NCBI RefSeq assembly: GCF_017353185.1
Contig: NZ_JAFMYV010000013.1
Location: forward strand, 124,001 to 188,000
Origin: Fibrella rubiginis
GTDB taxonomy: Bacteria > Bacteroidota > Bacteroidia > Cytophagales > Spirosomataceae
Direction: 5' to 3'
DNA: 64,000 nt
Positions 43,722 to 53,181 of the stretch are shown here, one piece after another; position 1 is the stretch's first letter, and every line of letters begins with the position of its first letter. The notes under the pieces are model-generated. The model was not told the DNA's origin, searched no databases, and saw only the letters and a list, made by a program, of their open reading frames with translations. A program made the translations under genes and the position numbers.

Positions 43722-46478
43722 TCAAAAGTTATACCCCAATCCGCCGGCAACCGTTTTGTATCGGGTGTCATAATCCGTATGAAGAAACAGATTTTTCGTG
43801 ACGGTATATTGCAGTTCTACATGTGCTCGCACGTAGCCCCCTACCAACCATTGCGTCTGATACTGAAAGTCTAAGCGTGGAAATAGCATTTGTTGGCCAC
43901 TCAGTTGAAAGCGGACATTACCCCGTGTGTCGAGCTTAACTTCCGATTGAATCAAAAACGGCAACATATACCGAATACCCGCTACTGGCCGGATAATACG
44001 CCGACCCCCAACAGGCGTTCCACCGTCTTCGGAACGTACCCGGCGCAGGAACTCTTCGTTTCCTCCATCAATGCCGGCAAACACCCGAAACCAGTCGCCG
44101 AGGTAGCGTTCATAATCGAGGTCAAACTCGAAGCGATTCGTGCGCCAGTCGTGGTCTCCACCCGCAACAATGGCGTTTTTGTTGTTGGACACATTTAAGG
44201 CGAAGTAATTAAGCGGGTAGCCTGGTTGCAGATACCCCCAGACAAACGGTTGGTTGTCGCGCATGTCGCGCAGGTGCAGCTTCTGAATATTGGCGATGGA
44301 CGAATCAGGTTTGTCGCCATAACTGACTACGCGCGCCATGCCACTGAGCATATGGTAGAGCAGGTGGCAATGAAAAAACCAGTCCTTGTCATCGTCGGCC
44401 ATAAACTCAATCGTGACGTTTTCCATCGGCGATACATTCACCGTATGCTTGAGCGGTGAATACTGCCCCTGTCCGTTGAGGACCCGGAAGTAATGACCAT
44501 GCAGGTGGATGGGGTGCATCATCATGGTGTTGTTCATGAGCCGCATCCGCACGATCTCACCCCGTCGAATCTGAATCATGTCCGCCCGTGACAAAGGCTG
44601 CCCGTTGAAACCCCAAATGTAGCGAAACATATTACCCGTCAAGGTCAGCGGTATCTCGCGGATAGGGTGATTGGCCGGAAAAACAATCGGTTCAGGCGAT
44701 TTAAGAATACTGTAATCGATAGTATTCTGCTCATCCATCATGCTCATGCCTCGGTCCGACATTTCGGCCATCCCTCCACTGTTCATGCCCTTCATTCCAA
44801 CCATGTCACCCGGCTTGTTGCCCATGTTCATCTGGCCGTGATCCATACCGGCCATGGATGAGTGATCCATTTGCCCGTGGTTCATGCTCGACGTATCCAT
44901 CTTACCATCTTTGGTCGTGTTCATACCCCCCATGTTCATACCACTATGGTCCATGCCACCCATTGATCCAGCCGGTTTTGTTGGTTTAGCGGCTTTTTTT
45001 GCCGGGGCGGGCTTATTTGCCGTCGGCTTTCCGCTCATATCCATCTGGGTATGATCCATTCCGGCCATGTCGTCCTGCTTTTTCGGTTTGGCAGGTGTAG
45101 CTTGGGTTGGCTTGGATTGCCCCATCGGCATCTGACTATGGTCCATATTGCCCATAGCCGATTCTTTCGGGCTCGGCTTCGTCGGATTTGTTGGCTTGGG
45201 ACTAGCATCATGATTCATTCCTGCCATATTGTGCATCATAGGGCCGTTCATATCCATGTTGGCCTGGGCCGTCGTGTCGGTTTTGCCCATGTTCATCGTA
45301 CCCATGCCCATGCCGCCCATCCGGCTCATGTTAGCGGTAAGCTTGTATAGATCAGGACGGGGAATAGTTGGCGCATAACGGGCCGGACCAGTGCCCAGCA
45401 GGGCTGTTGCATAACCCGATCCGTCCTGCGCGGAGGCTCGCACTTCGAAGGCACCCCCTTGAGGTACAGTAATAACAAAGTCGTAGGTCTCGGCAATGGC
45501 GATCAACCGCCGGTTAACGTCTACTGGCTGTACATCCAGGCCGTCAGCAGCGATGAGTTTCATGGGACCACCTGCGTAATTAAGGTGAAAATAGGTGGAC
45601 GCACTGGCATTGATCACGCGCAGCCGAACCGTTTGACCAGCCTTGATGTCCGGGTAGCGTATGGTGTCTTTGCCGTTAATCAGAAACCGATCATAATAGA
45701 CATCCGAAATATCCATTGGAGCCATCTTCATCATCGACTGCCGCAGGTACGCCCCTACCGCCTTATGTTGAATAATACGATTGAGCGACTGGACATTGCC
45801 TTTCTTGATCGAATACCATTCGTTGCGCCGTTTCAGATTTTTAAGGATGTAGGCCGGATTCTCATCTGTCCAGTCGGAGAGCAACAAGACCAAATCATGG
45901 TCAACCTTGTACACAGATTTCTGGGGCTGAATAGCGATGGAACCGTACACACCAACCTGCTCCTGATAACGCGTGTGCGAGTGGAACCAGTACGTACCTG
46001 ACTGTACCAGTGGGTACTCAAATGTGTAGGTGTCGCCCGCATGAATGGGTGGTGTGTTTAGATAAGAAACACCATCTTGTTTGTTGGGTAGCAAAATGCC
46101 GTGCCAGTGCAATGAGGTTTCCGTCTTCAACTTATTATGAACCCGTATGACGGCGACATCACCTTCCTTGAACCGCATTGTCGGGCCTGGAATACCCCCG
46201 TTAATCGTCATGGCCCGCTTCGGCTTGCCCGTAATTGTGACGGTCTGCTCATCGATAACCAGATCATACGTCACCCGCTTGCCGGTCGGTTTCACCTTCG
46301 CCAAAGCCTGTGGGCGCGACACGGGTAGCGAGGTAGGAACCACTGGAAAGTTCGACTTGTCGGGGCTGTAATGCCGAGCATCGGTCTGGTTCGCCATGGG
46401 GGATTGGTGGTGCTCATGCTGAGCATACCCGGTGCTCCATAGCAGCAGGCAAACGGCTGTAAAAAACGTGTTTCTCAT
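43722..46478 (-). CDS. Multicopper oxidase (CopA/PcoA type) with Met/His-rich insert and CopB-like barrel
   Basis: 918 residues; signal peptide ending STGYAQ. Cupredoxin domains with all four copper motifs: HWHG (His124, His126), WFHSH (His166, His168), HPIHLHGHYF and HCHLLYHMLSGM. Oxidises Cu(I) in the periplasm to the less toxic Cu(II). Between the second and third domains an insert of about 200 residues (bases about 44735-45330) is made of repeats such as GMDHSGMNMGG and KMDTSSMNHGQMDHSSM, a probable copper-storage or copper-donor arm. The last about 160 residues (from YFALNVSNNKN) resemble the CopB/PcoB outer-membrane barrel, so this is a fusion of oxidase and barrel. Confidence 0.94.
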   Translation of the reverse strand: MRNTFFTAVCLLLWSTGYAQHEHHQSPMANQTDARHYSPDKSNFPVVPTSLPVSRPQALAKVKPTGKRVTYDLVIDEQTVTITGKPKRAMTINGGIPGPTMRFKEGDVAVIRVHNKLKTETSLHWHGILLPNKQDGVSYLNTPPIHAGDTYTFEYPLVQSGTYWFHSHTRYQEQVGVYGSIAIQPQKSVYKVDHDLVLLLSDWTDENPAYILKNLKRRNEWYSIKKGNVQSLNRIIQHKAVGAYLRQSMMKMAPMDISDVYYDRFLINGKDTIRYPDIKAGQTVRLRVINASASTYFHLNYAGGPMKLIAADGLDVQPVDVNRRLIAIAETYDFVITVPQGGAFEVRASAQDGSGYATALLGTGPARYAPTIPRPDLYKLTANMSRMGGMGMGTMNMGKTDTTAQANMDMNGPMMHNMAGMNHDASPKPTNPTKPSPKESAMGNMDHSQMPMGQSKPTQATPAKPKKQDDMAGMDHTQMDMSGKPTANKPAPAKKAAKPTKPAGSMGGMDHSGMNMGGMNTTKDGKMDTSSMNHGQMDHSSMAGMDHGQMNMGNKPGDMVGMKGMNSGGMAEMSDRGMSMMDEQNTIDYSILKSPEPIVFPANHPIREIPLTLTGNMFRYIWGFNGQPLSRADMIQIRRGEIVRMRLMNNTMMMHPIHLHGHYFRVLNGQGQYSPLKHTVNVSPMENVTIEFMADDDKDWFFHCHLLYHMLSGMARVVSYGDKPDSSIANIQKLHLRDMRDNQPFVWGYLQPGYPLNYFALNVSNNKNAIVAGGDHDWRTNRFEFDLDYERYLGDWFRVFAGIDGGNEEFLRRVRSEDGGTPVGGRRIIRPVAGIRYMLPFLIQSEVKLDTRGNVRFQLSGQQMLFPRLDFQYQTQWLVGGYVRAHVELQYTVTKNLFLHTDYDTRYKTVAGGLGYNF

Positions 46479-46505
46479 CGTTGGATAGGATGCATATATC
46501 TGGTT

Positions 46506-46540
46506 AAAACAAAAGCGGTCTTACCAAACGGAAGAACCGC
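46506..46540 (-). terminator. Terminator after the membrane DUF305 gene
   Basis: On the minus strand GCGGTTCTT / AAGACCGC (one bulge) is followed by TTTTGTTTT. It lies between the DUF305 gene ending at 46585 and the oxidase starting at 46478, so the oxidase probably has its own promoter. Confidence 0.55.
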
Positions 46541-46584
46541 CTACTAGGCTGGTGGGATTGGTTCAGAGCGGCTGGGCGAATCGG

Positions 46585-47115
46585 CTACTCACTATCTAGC
46601 TGGGCCAGTTTCGCTTTCATCTGTGCTATTTCTTTTTCCTGAGCGGTGATGATGTCGTCTTTTAACTTGACCAGTTCAGGGTCATTCAGTTTGGCTTCTT
46701 TCGCCATCAAAATGGCCGCAGCGTGGTGAGGAATCATCGACTTGACGAACTGCCGATCCGACACTGCCGTTTGCTGCCGGATGAACCAGAAAAAGCCCAC
46801 GAGGGCCAACGTACTCACCGCGATGATAAGGCCATTGCGCCGTTTGTCGGGGTACATCGCCGACATCAACAGGACTTCAATAATGAGCATAGGCATGGTC
46901 ATCAGACCCGCCATATAAAACTGATTGACGTTGGGTACTACGTTGGCGAACCGATCAACCATCGAATACATCAGTACGTACATCGACGCGAATGACAGGA
47001 TAGCCATTAGGGCCAGTTTGCCGTAGTGCCCTTCGTGCGTAGCTCCCGAATGGGGCATGGTATGGCCCGATTCGTTAAGTCGAGATTTGTCCGTGTGCTG
47101 CTTGTGTGTTTCCAT
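46585..47115 (-). CDS. Membrane-anchored DUF305 protein
   Basis: 176 residues: a His-rich soluble N-terminus (METHKQHTDK, SGATHEGHYG), three TM helices (about 33-52, 67-86, 96-113) and a C-terminal DUF305 segment (DRQFVKSMIPHHAAAILMAK) with one HH pair, facing the periplasm or outside. It may hold copper at the membrane near CopA. It is closed by its own terminator. Confidence 0.88.
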   Translation of the reverse strand: METHKQHTDKSRLNESGHTMPHSGATHEGHYGKLALMAILSFASMYVLMYSMVDRFANVVPNVNQFYMAGLMTMPMLIIEVLLMSAMYPDKRRNGLIIAVSTLALVGFFWFIRQQTAVSDRQFVKSMIPHHAAAILMAKEAKLNDPELVKLKDDIITAQEKEIAQMKAKLAQLDSE

Positions 47116-47139
47116 AACTTGAGTTGTTGTCTAGTAATC

Positions 47140-47178
47140 AAACAAATAAGCTGCCTGACCGGGTGGCCAGGCAGCTTA
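47140..47178 (-). terminator. Terminator after the HMA chaperone gene
   Basis: Perfect 11-bp stem TAAGCTGCCTG (47147-47157) / CAGGCAGCTTA (47168-47178); the minus strand then reads TTATTTGTTTG. Confidence 0.7.
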
Positions 47179-47231
47179 CAAGATTCAGGGGATTCCGTTG
47201 CAAAACTTTTGGTAACCAGCTCGAACCGCCA

Positions 47232-47453
47232 TTACGGGCGGGGTATTGGTTCGGCTCTATAGCCCGCCTGCTCGACTGCCTTGCGCACGGCCTCGCCGAC
47301 GCGGTTATCCGTCGTTTGCACGGTCAAAATTTTGTCGGGATTGCCTGTATCGACGTTCCAGCCGTCCACTTGTTCAATGGCGTTGAGAAAGGGCGTTACA
47401 GCCGCTACGCAGCCGCCACACTTGATGTTGGTTTTGAAATTCAGCGTTTCCAT
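47232..47453 (-). CDS. HMA-domain copper chaperone (CopZ-like)
   Basis: 73 residues from ATG 47453 (an upstream in-frame ATG would add ten residues). Ferredoxin-like HMA fold with a CxxC motif, FKTNIKCGGCVAAV. Cytoplasmic; it carries Cu(I) to the neighbouring CopA ATPase, 44 bp upstream on the same strand. The Met usually in front of the motif is replaced (IKC rather than MxC). Confidence 0.9.
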   Translation of the reverse strand: METLNFKTNIKCGGCVAAVTPFLNAIEQVDGWNVDTGNPDKILTVQTTDNRVGEAVRKAVEQAGYRAEPIPRP

Positions 47454-47497
47454 AGGAGCCTTATTTGATACTCGGTTAAACAATCAGATGGAGCCAA

Positions 47498-49765
47498 CTA
47501 CAGCTTCGTGCTGCGTAGCCGCAAGCTATTGCTCACAACCGACACGGAACTGAGAGCCATCGCGGCCCCGGCGATCATCGGATTCAGCAGAAATCCGTTG
47601 ATGGGATACAGTACCCCGGCAGCTATCGGGATACCGATGAGGTTATAAATGAAGGCCCAAAACAGGTTTTGGCGGATCGTTTGCACCGTTCGCCGGGACA
47701 GGTAGAGGGCTTTAGGTACGCTATTCAGATCAGACGTGATGAGCGTCATCTTGGCCACGTCCATCGCAATATCGGACCCTCGACCCATCGCGATGCTGAC
47801 ATCCGCCTGCGCCAGGGCCTGCGAGTCGTTGATGCCATCGCCGACCATCGCGACCACCTTTCCTTTTGCCTGTAATTCCTGCACCAAAGCGGCCTTGTCG
47901 GCGGGTAATGCCTCCGCCCGAAAATCGCTGATGCCAACGGCTTTCGCCACGGCTTCGGCAGTTTGGCGGTTATCACCCGTCATCATGTACACGGTGATGC
48001 CTCTCGTTTTCAAGGTGTGAATGGCCTCCCGCGAGGTTTGTTTGACCGGGTCAGCAATCGCGATGGTCGCCAGAATCTGCTGCTCGTCGGCAAAATACAC
48101 GACGGTTTTAGCTTCGTCCTGCCAGCGGCTCACCAAACCGTGCAGCTTCGCCTGTTGATTGGCAAGACCCCGTTCGGCCAGCAGTCGGCGGTTGCCGATC
48201 AGGTAGGTTTGTCCGTCGTAGCATCCCGTCACCCCCCGGCCCGTCAAACTCTCGAAGCCATCAAGCCGAAGGCCCGAAACACCTTCCGTCCTTAACCGCG
48301 CTACCACGGCTTCGGCCAGAGGATGTTCCGACTGGCTTTCGAGCGCGAATAGTACCTGTGGGAGAGTGGATTCGTTGACCGGTTTAGTAACCCAGGTCAA
48401 ATCCGTCACCGTGGGCTTTCCTTCCGTAATCGTGCCGGTCTTGTCCAGGATGATCGCATTGACCTTGTAGCCTAATTCCAAGCTCTCGGCATCTTTGATG
48501 AGGATGTTGTTGTCGGCCCCCTTGCCCACGCCGACCATAATGGCCGTGGGTGTAGCGAGTCCCAGCGCACAGGGGCAGGCAATGACCAACACGGTTACGG
48601 AAGTCAGTAGGGCGTGGGTAAAGCCGTTGTCGCCACCTACGAGCATCCAGATCGCAAACGTCAGGATGGCGATGCCAATGACGACGGGTACGAAGATCCC
48701 TGCGATCTTGTCGACTAATTTTTGAACGGGTGCTTTACTGCCCTGGGCTTCCTGCACCATCCGAATGATCTGCGCCAGTATGGTGTCACCGCCCACTTTC
48801 TGCGCGGTGAAGCGAAACGCCCCTTTCTGGTTGATAGTGCCGGCAAAGACCGACTCCCCAACCCGTTTCTCGACGGGTACCGGCTCCCCCGAAATCATGC
48901 TTTCATCGACGAAGGAGGTGCCCGATTCGACTACCCCATCGACGGGAATCTTCTCGCCTGGACGAACCGCGATTACCTGCCCGACCCGTACCTGCGCGAT
49001 AGGAATGTCCTGCTCCTCGTTACCATTTATGATGCGAACGGTTTTGGGTTGTAGCCCCATCAGCTTCTTGAGAGCCGACGACGTATTCGACTTGGCTTTC
49101 TCTTCGAGCAGCTTGCCGAGCGAGATGAAGGCGATCACCACCGCAGCGGCCTCGAAGTAAACGTGTGGGTGCAGCCCCCGGCGATGCCAAAAATCAGGAT
49201 TCAGGGTGTTAAACGTACTAAATAGAAAGGCAATACCCGTACTGAGGGCCACCAGCGTATCCATGTTGGCCTTGACATGCCGCGCTTGTTTCCAGGCGTT
49301 GACGAAGTAGGACCGGCCCAGCCAAAAAACAACCGGAGCCGACAGGGCCATCATGACGTAATTGGCGTAAGGAGCGTCCATGAAAAACATCCCCAATATG
49401 ACAACGGGTACGGATAAGAGGCCCGCCCAGAGCGTACGCTTTTTGAGTGATGCGTACTGTCGTTGCTGGGCTTCGGCCTGCACCGCCTGGGGGTCTACCG
49501 TATCGAGTATAAAATCATAGCCAATCGAGCGGATCGCCTGTTGCAGACCCTGCTGGTCGATGACTTTGGGATCGTATTCGACGGTTGCCGATTGGTTGGC
49601 GTAGTTGACGGCTGCGCCAAGCACCCCCGGCGTATTGGTTAGCATGGATTCGACGCTGACGGCACAAGCTGCGCAGGTCATCTCCAATACGGGAAACGTC
49701 TGCTTTGTCATCAGCCCATCGTTACCGTTGGTTCGGCGGGCTTGTTGGGTGATTTGCGCTTCCAT
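47498..49765 (-). CDS. copA: Copper-exporting P-type ATPase CopA
   Basis: 755 residues from ATG 49765. One N-terminal HMA domain with [12 protein letters not shown] (Cys31, Cys34), eight TM helices, metal-binding CPC in [14 protein letters not shown], phosphorylation site [18 protein letters not shown] (HP motif) and [11 protein letters not shown]1B-1-type: exports Cu(I) from cytoplasm to periplasm using ATP. It is paired with the chaperone downstream. Confidence 0.95.
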   Translation of the reverse strand: MEAQITQQARRTNGNDGLMTKQTFPVLEMTCAACAVSVESMLTNTPGVLGAAVNYANQSATVEYDPKVIDQQGLQQAIRSIGYDFILDTVDPQAVQAEAQQRQYASLKKRTLWAGLLSVPVVILGMFFMDAPYANYVMMALSAPVVFWLGRSYFVNAWKQARHVKANMDTLVALSTGIAFLFSTFNTLNPDFWHRRGLHPHVYFEAAAVVIAFISLGKLLEEKAKSNTSSALKKLMGLQPKTVRIINGNEEQDIPIAQVRVGQVIAVRPGEKIPVDGVVESGTSFVDESMISGEPVPVEKRVGESVFAGTINQKGAFRFTAQKVGGDTILAQIIRMVQEAQGSKAPVQKLVDKIAGIFVPVVIGIAILTFAIWMLVGGDNGFTHALLTSVTVLVIACPCALGLATPTAIMVGVGKGADNNILIKDAESLELGYKVNAIILDKTGTITEGKPTVTDLTWVTKPVNESTLPQVLFALESQSEHPLAEAVVARLRTEGVSGLRLDGFESLTGRGVTGCYDGQTYLIGNRRLLAERGLANQQAKLHGLVSRWQDEAKTVVYFADEQQILATIAIADPVKQTSREAIHTLKTRGITVYMMTGDNRQTAEAVAKAVGISDFRAEALPADKAALVQELQAKGKVVAMVGDGINDSQALAQADVSIAMGRGSDIAMDVAKMTLITSDLNSVPKALYLSRRTVQTIRQNLFWAFIYNLIGIPIAAGVLYPINGFLLNPMIAGAAMALSSVSVVSNSLRLRSTKL

Positions 49766-49819
49766 AAGTGGATAAATAAGTTGATACCACAAAGGTCGGC
49801 AGGCGGGTCTGGGGGTACG

Positions 49820-49831
49820 TTACACAATTCT
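49820..49831 (-). promoter_or_regulatory. Copper-cluster motif, copy 3
   Basis: Reads AGAATTGTGTAA on the minus strand, 55 bp upstream of copA, in the gap between copA and the AraC-type gene. Confidence 0.35.
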
Positions 49832-49876
49832 CTTCCGTCGTTTGTAAGATTCAAGCGGCTAATGAATCCCCTTCAA

Positions 49877-50485
49877 TCAATGGGCAGGTTCCACTATGCT
49901 GCGTTGCAATTGCTGCTTGTCGCGCCTGATGTCACGGAAGTGACTGGGCGAAAAACCAGTCAGCTTTTTGAATTGATTGGACAAGTGCGGCACACTGCTA
50001 AAACCCGTGCAATAGGCAATGTCAGCCAACGTAAGATCGGTATAGACGAGGAGTTCTTTGATCTTATCCAACCGCCGACTGATTACGTATTTTTCAAGGG
50101 TAATGCCTTCCTGAGCAGAAAATAGCGCACTCAGCGTGTCATAACTCATACCAAGCCTCTTAGAAATCTGTTCAGAATACCGAGTCGTTTGTTCACCAAG
50201 GTCATCACGACTTAGTACATCCTCTACGGCCTCTTTAATACGTTGCACTAACGCTGTTTTCGGGTCGGTCAACACAGTAAAGCCCTGTACTTCTAATGCC
50301 GAGCGCAGTAACGTTTCCTGTTCGGGCGAGACAATTCCTTGTACCACGACATGCCCCAACGAAACCGACAAAACGGGTAATTTAAATTGCTCAAATACAG
50401 TCTGCACGGCCTCTACGCAACGGGCACAGACCATCCCCCGGATGCGAAAGGTGGTGGTTTGATCGGTTAGAACGTCGGGATTCAT
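49877..50485 (-). CDS. AraC-family regulator with N-terminal HMA copper-binding domain
   Basis: 202 residues from ATG 50485. Residues 10-75 form an HMA domain with RIRGMVCARCVEAV (Cys20, Cys23), and residues about 95-195 an AraC DNA-binding domain (LTLADIAYCTGFSSVPHLSN, LTGFSPSHFRDIRR). Probably senses cytosolic Cu(I) with the HMA part and switches the copper genes around it. It sits between copA and the divergent CopB-type ATPase gene. Confidence 0.92.
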   Translation of the reverse strand: MNPDVLTDQTTTFRIRGMVCARCVEAVQTVFEQFKLPVLSVSLGHVVVQGIVSPEQETLLRSALEVQGFTVLTDPKTALVQRIKEAVEDVLSRDDLGEQTTRYSEQISKRLGMSYDTLSALFSAQEGITLEKYVISRRLDKIKELLVYTDLTLADIAYCTGFSSVPHLSNQFKKLTGFSPSHFRDIRRDKQQLQRSIVEPAH

Positions 50486-50604
50486 TGAAGCAGTGTACAC
50501 AGGGAAAGCCGGTTACGATAGCCCACTACCTGATGATAACAAAAGGCATAGACAAAGCTATCCCTCGGAACAGCGTCAACGCTTGCAAAATTTCCCCACG
50601 AGTC

Positions 50605-50616
50605 TTACAGAATTTC
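50605..50616 (-). promoter_or_regulatory. Copper-cluster motif, copy 2
   Basis: Reads GAAATTCTGTAA on the minus strand, in the divergent region between the HMA-AraC gene and the CopB-type ATPase gene. Confidence 0.4.
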
Positions 50617-50715
50617 TAAAACGTATCCTTTTTCAACGCGCTACGTGTTACTACTAAACGAACCTTTACCCCCAGTGAAAAGGATCGCCAACTCAACCGA
50701 TAGTTCCCGTGCGTT

Positions 50716-53181
50716 ATGAAGAAGCATCAACATCAATACATTCTCCACGGCCTTCAAACTCAAGAACAGGCGCAGGCGGTGCAGCAGGCTTTACTTCTGC
50801 AACCGGGTGTTCAGGATGCCCACGTGTCGGTGCAGCCGCCCGAAGTGCATCTGACCGTCGATTCGCATCCGTCGATGGACACCTTGCAACAGGCGGTAGC
50901 CCAAGTCGGTGCGTTTCACCTGATGGAGAAACAAGTTAACGTGAACCACCATCACGGCTATCACTCGATGCCTGCTGAACAAAACGTACCCGTGGCTCAC
51001 ACGCATCATCAATCTGATGCAGCGTTACCAGCCGAACAACAGCGAAGCGTCGACTGGGCACAACATATCGGTCATGACAAGCATAGCGGTCCTGATCGTG
51101 GACATCATCGCCATGCCGAGATGGACCATGCGGGGATGGATCACGGGGCGATGGGTCATTCCAATCACGGGACAGGACACGACCACGGGGCAATGATTGC
51201 CGATTTCCTGCGCCGGTTCTGGGTGTGCCTGGTGCTATCGGTACCGGTGGTAGCCCTGTCGATGATGTTTCAGGAGTTGGCTGGCTACACCCTTGACTTT
51301 CCCTTCCGGGAACCCCTCGTCATTGCCCTGGCTACGCTGATCTATTTCTACGGGGGATGGCCCTTTTTGTCAGGCATGATCGGCGAGTTACGTACCCGAA
51401 AGCCTGGTATGATGACGCTTGTCGCCGTAGCGATCACGGCAGCCTACGTATACAGTGTAGCCGTTTCGGTAGGCTGGCTTAGGGGTACCGAACGCGGCCC
51501 GATGGATTTCTTCTGGGAACTGGCTACCCTGATCGACATCATGCTGTTGGGGCACTACCTCGAAATGAAGTCAGTGGCCGGTGCGTCGCGTTCCCTGGAG
51601 CTAATCGTACAAATGCTGCCCGACGAAGCCCACAAAGTGGAAGCTCATAGCGGGGGTGGTATCACGCTTTCCGATGTCAAGGTGAACACGTTGGCAACAG
51701 GTGATCTGGTTCAGGTACGTCCCGGCGAACGGATACCTACTGACGGGGAAGTTGTCGAAGGCAAGAGCAGCGTGAACGAAAGCATGCTAACCGGCGAGAG
51801 TGTACCCGCACAGAAAGCGAAAGGGGATACCGTTATAGCCGGTGCGGTAAATGGAGAAGGCGCGTTGCAGGTCCGGGTCACGCACCGGGGCGAAGACAGC
51901 TACCTCAACAAAGTGGTTAAGATGGTCCAGGAAGCCCAAAACGCCAAGTCGCAGACGCAGACCCTGGCCGACCGGGCAGCTGGTTGGCTGACCCTCATCT
52001 CCTTATCTGTAGGGTTGCTCACGCTTGTTGCCTGGTTGTGGGCGGGTAAGGATGTGGCTTTTGCCGTCGAGCGGATGGTGACAGTCATGGTGACGGCCTG
52101 CCCGCACGCGCTGGGTGTCGCCATTCCGCTGGTCGTCGCCATCTCGACCGCGATTTCGGCGCAGCGAGGGTTGTTGATCCGCAACCGCACGGCGTTCGAG
52201 GAAGCGCGAAAAATTACAGCGATGGTCTTCGACAAGACGGGTACGTTGACGGAGGGTGAATTTGGCGTTACCCGTGTGCAAATCGTATCTCCCACGCTCG
52301 ATGAAACGGGTCTGCTACGCATCGTAGCGGCTCTTGAGCAACAATCGCAACACCCTATCGCGCAGGGAATCGTTCGGGAAGCCAAGAACCGACAACTTGA
52401 TTTACCCGGCATCACCAATTTTCAGTCCATCACCGGCAAAGGCATATCCGCGACTGTTGACGGACAAAACGTGCTGGTCGTCAGTCCCGGTTATCTGAAG
52501 GAGAAAGGCATCCCGCAACCCGCAGATGACAAAAGTAACGGAGCCGAAACCGTCGTTTTCGTCCTGATCGACGACGCGCTGGCCGGGTACGTTGCGTTGG
52601 CCGATAAGATACGCGCTGACTCGAAAGAAGCGGTCCAACGATTGCAGCAGGCGGGCATCGACGTGTACATGGCGACCGGGGATAACCAACAAGTGGCTGA
52701 TGCGGTCGCCAAAGAGTTAGGCTTGAATGGCGTGTATGCCGAAGTGCTACCTGATCAGAAGGTATCTATCGTGAAAGACTTGCAGCAACAGGGTAAGTTT
52801 GTGGCCATGACCGGCGACGGAGTCAATGATGCCCCGGCTCTGGCGCAGGCGAACGTCGGTATCGCCGTGGGGTCTGGCACCGACGTAGCTGCTGAGACCG
52901 CCGACATCATCTTGGTCAATAGTAAGCCCACCGACATCACGAATCTGGTAGAGTTTGGACGAGCAACGTACCGGAAAATGATTCAGAATCTGTTTTGGGC
53001 CACGGGCTATAACGTCATCGCCATTCCCTTAGCCGCCGGGGTTCTCTATCCCAATTTCGTACTCAGCCCGGCTATCGGTGCCGTACTCATGAGCGCAAGT
53101 ACGGTAATCGTAGCCCTTAACGCGCAACTGCTGAAACGAAGTTTAGGTCCTGGTATCTTGACAGACGAGACAGGTGCCTAA
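50716..53181 (+). CDS. copB: CopB-type P-type ATPase (P1B-3) with His-rich N-terminus
   Basis: 821 residues. The first about 75 residues have an HMA-like fold pattern without the CxxC; residues about 78-160 are very His-rich (NHHHGYHS, AHTHHQ, MDHAGMDHGAMGHSNHGTGH). The TM metal site is CPHALGVAIP, typical of P1B-3 CopB pumps, with DKTGTLTEGE, QHPIAQGIV and GDGVNDAPAL. It exports copper, probably Cu(II) or Cu(I), to the periplasm. It is transcribed away from the HMA-AraC gene, and its stop overlaps the stop of the next gene on the other strand by 4 bp. Confidence 0.94.
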   Translation: MKKHQHQYILHGLQTQEQAQAVQQALLLQPGVQDAHVSVQPPEVHLTVDSHPSMDTLQQAVAQVGAFHLMEKQVNVNHHHGYHSMPAEQNVPVAHTHHQSDAALPAEQQRSVDWAQHIGHDKHSGPDRGHHRHAEMDHAGMDHGAMGHSNHGTGHDHGAMIADFLRRFWVCLVLSVPVVALSMMFQELAGYTLDFPFREPLVIALATLIYFYGGWPFLSGMIGELRTRKPGMMTLVAVAITAAYVYSVAVSVGWLRGTERGPMDFFWELATLIDIMLLGHYLEMKSVAGASRSLELIVQMLPDEAHKVEAHSGGGITLSDVKVNTLATGDLVQVRPGERIPTDGEVVEGKSSVNESMLTGESVPAQKAKGDTVIAGAVNGEGALQVRVTHRGEDSYLNKVVKMVQEAQNAKSQTQTLADRAAGWLTLISLSVGLLTLVAWLWAGKDVAFAVERMVTVMVTACPHALGVAIPLVVAISTAISAQRGLLIRNRTAFEEARKITAMVFDKTGTLTEGEFGVTRVQIVSPTLDETGLLRIVAALEQQSQHPIAQGIVREAKNRQLDLPGITNFQSITGKGISATVDGQNVLVVSPGYLKEKGIPQPADDKSNGAETVVFVLIDDALAGYVALADKIRADSKEAVQRLQQAGIDVYMATGDNQQVADAVAKELGLNGVYAEVLPDQKVSIVKDLQQQGKFVAMTGDGVNDAPALAQANVGIAVGSGTDVAAETADIILVNSKPTDITNLVEFGRATYRKMIQNLFWATGYNVIAIPLAAGVLYPNFVLSPAIGAVLMSASTVIVALNAQLLKRSLGPGILTDETGA

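Noticed and set aside
45051-45350. His-rich open frame on the plus strand
   Set aside because: It is the complement of the Met/His repeats of the oxidase: CAT codons are ATG read backwards.
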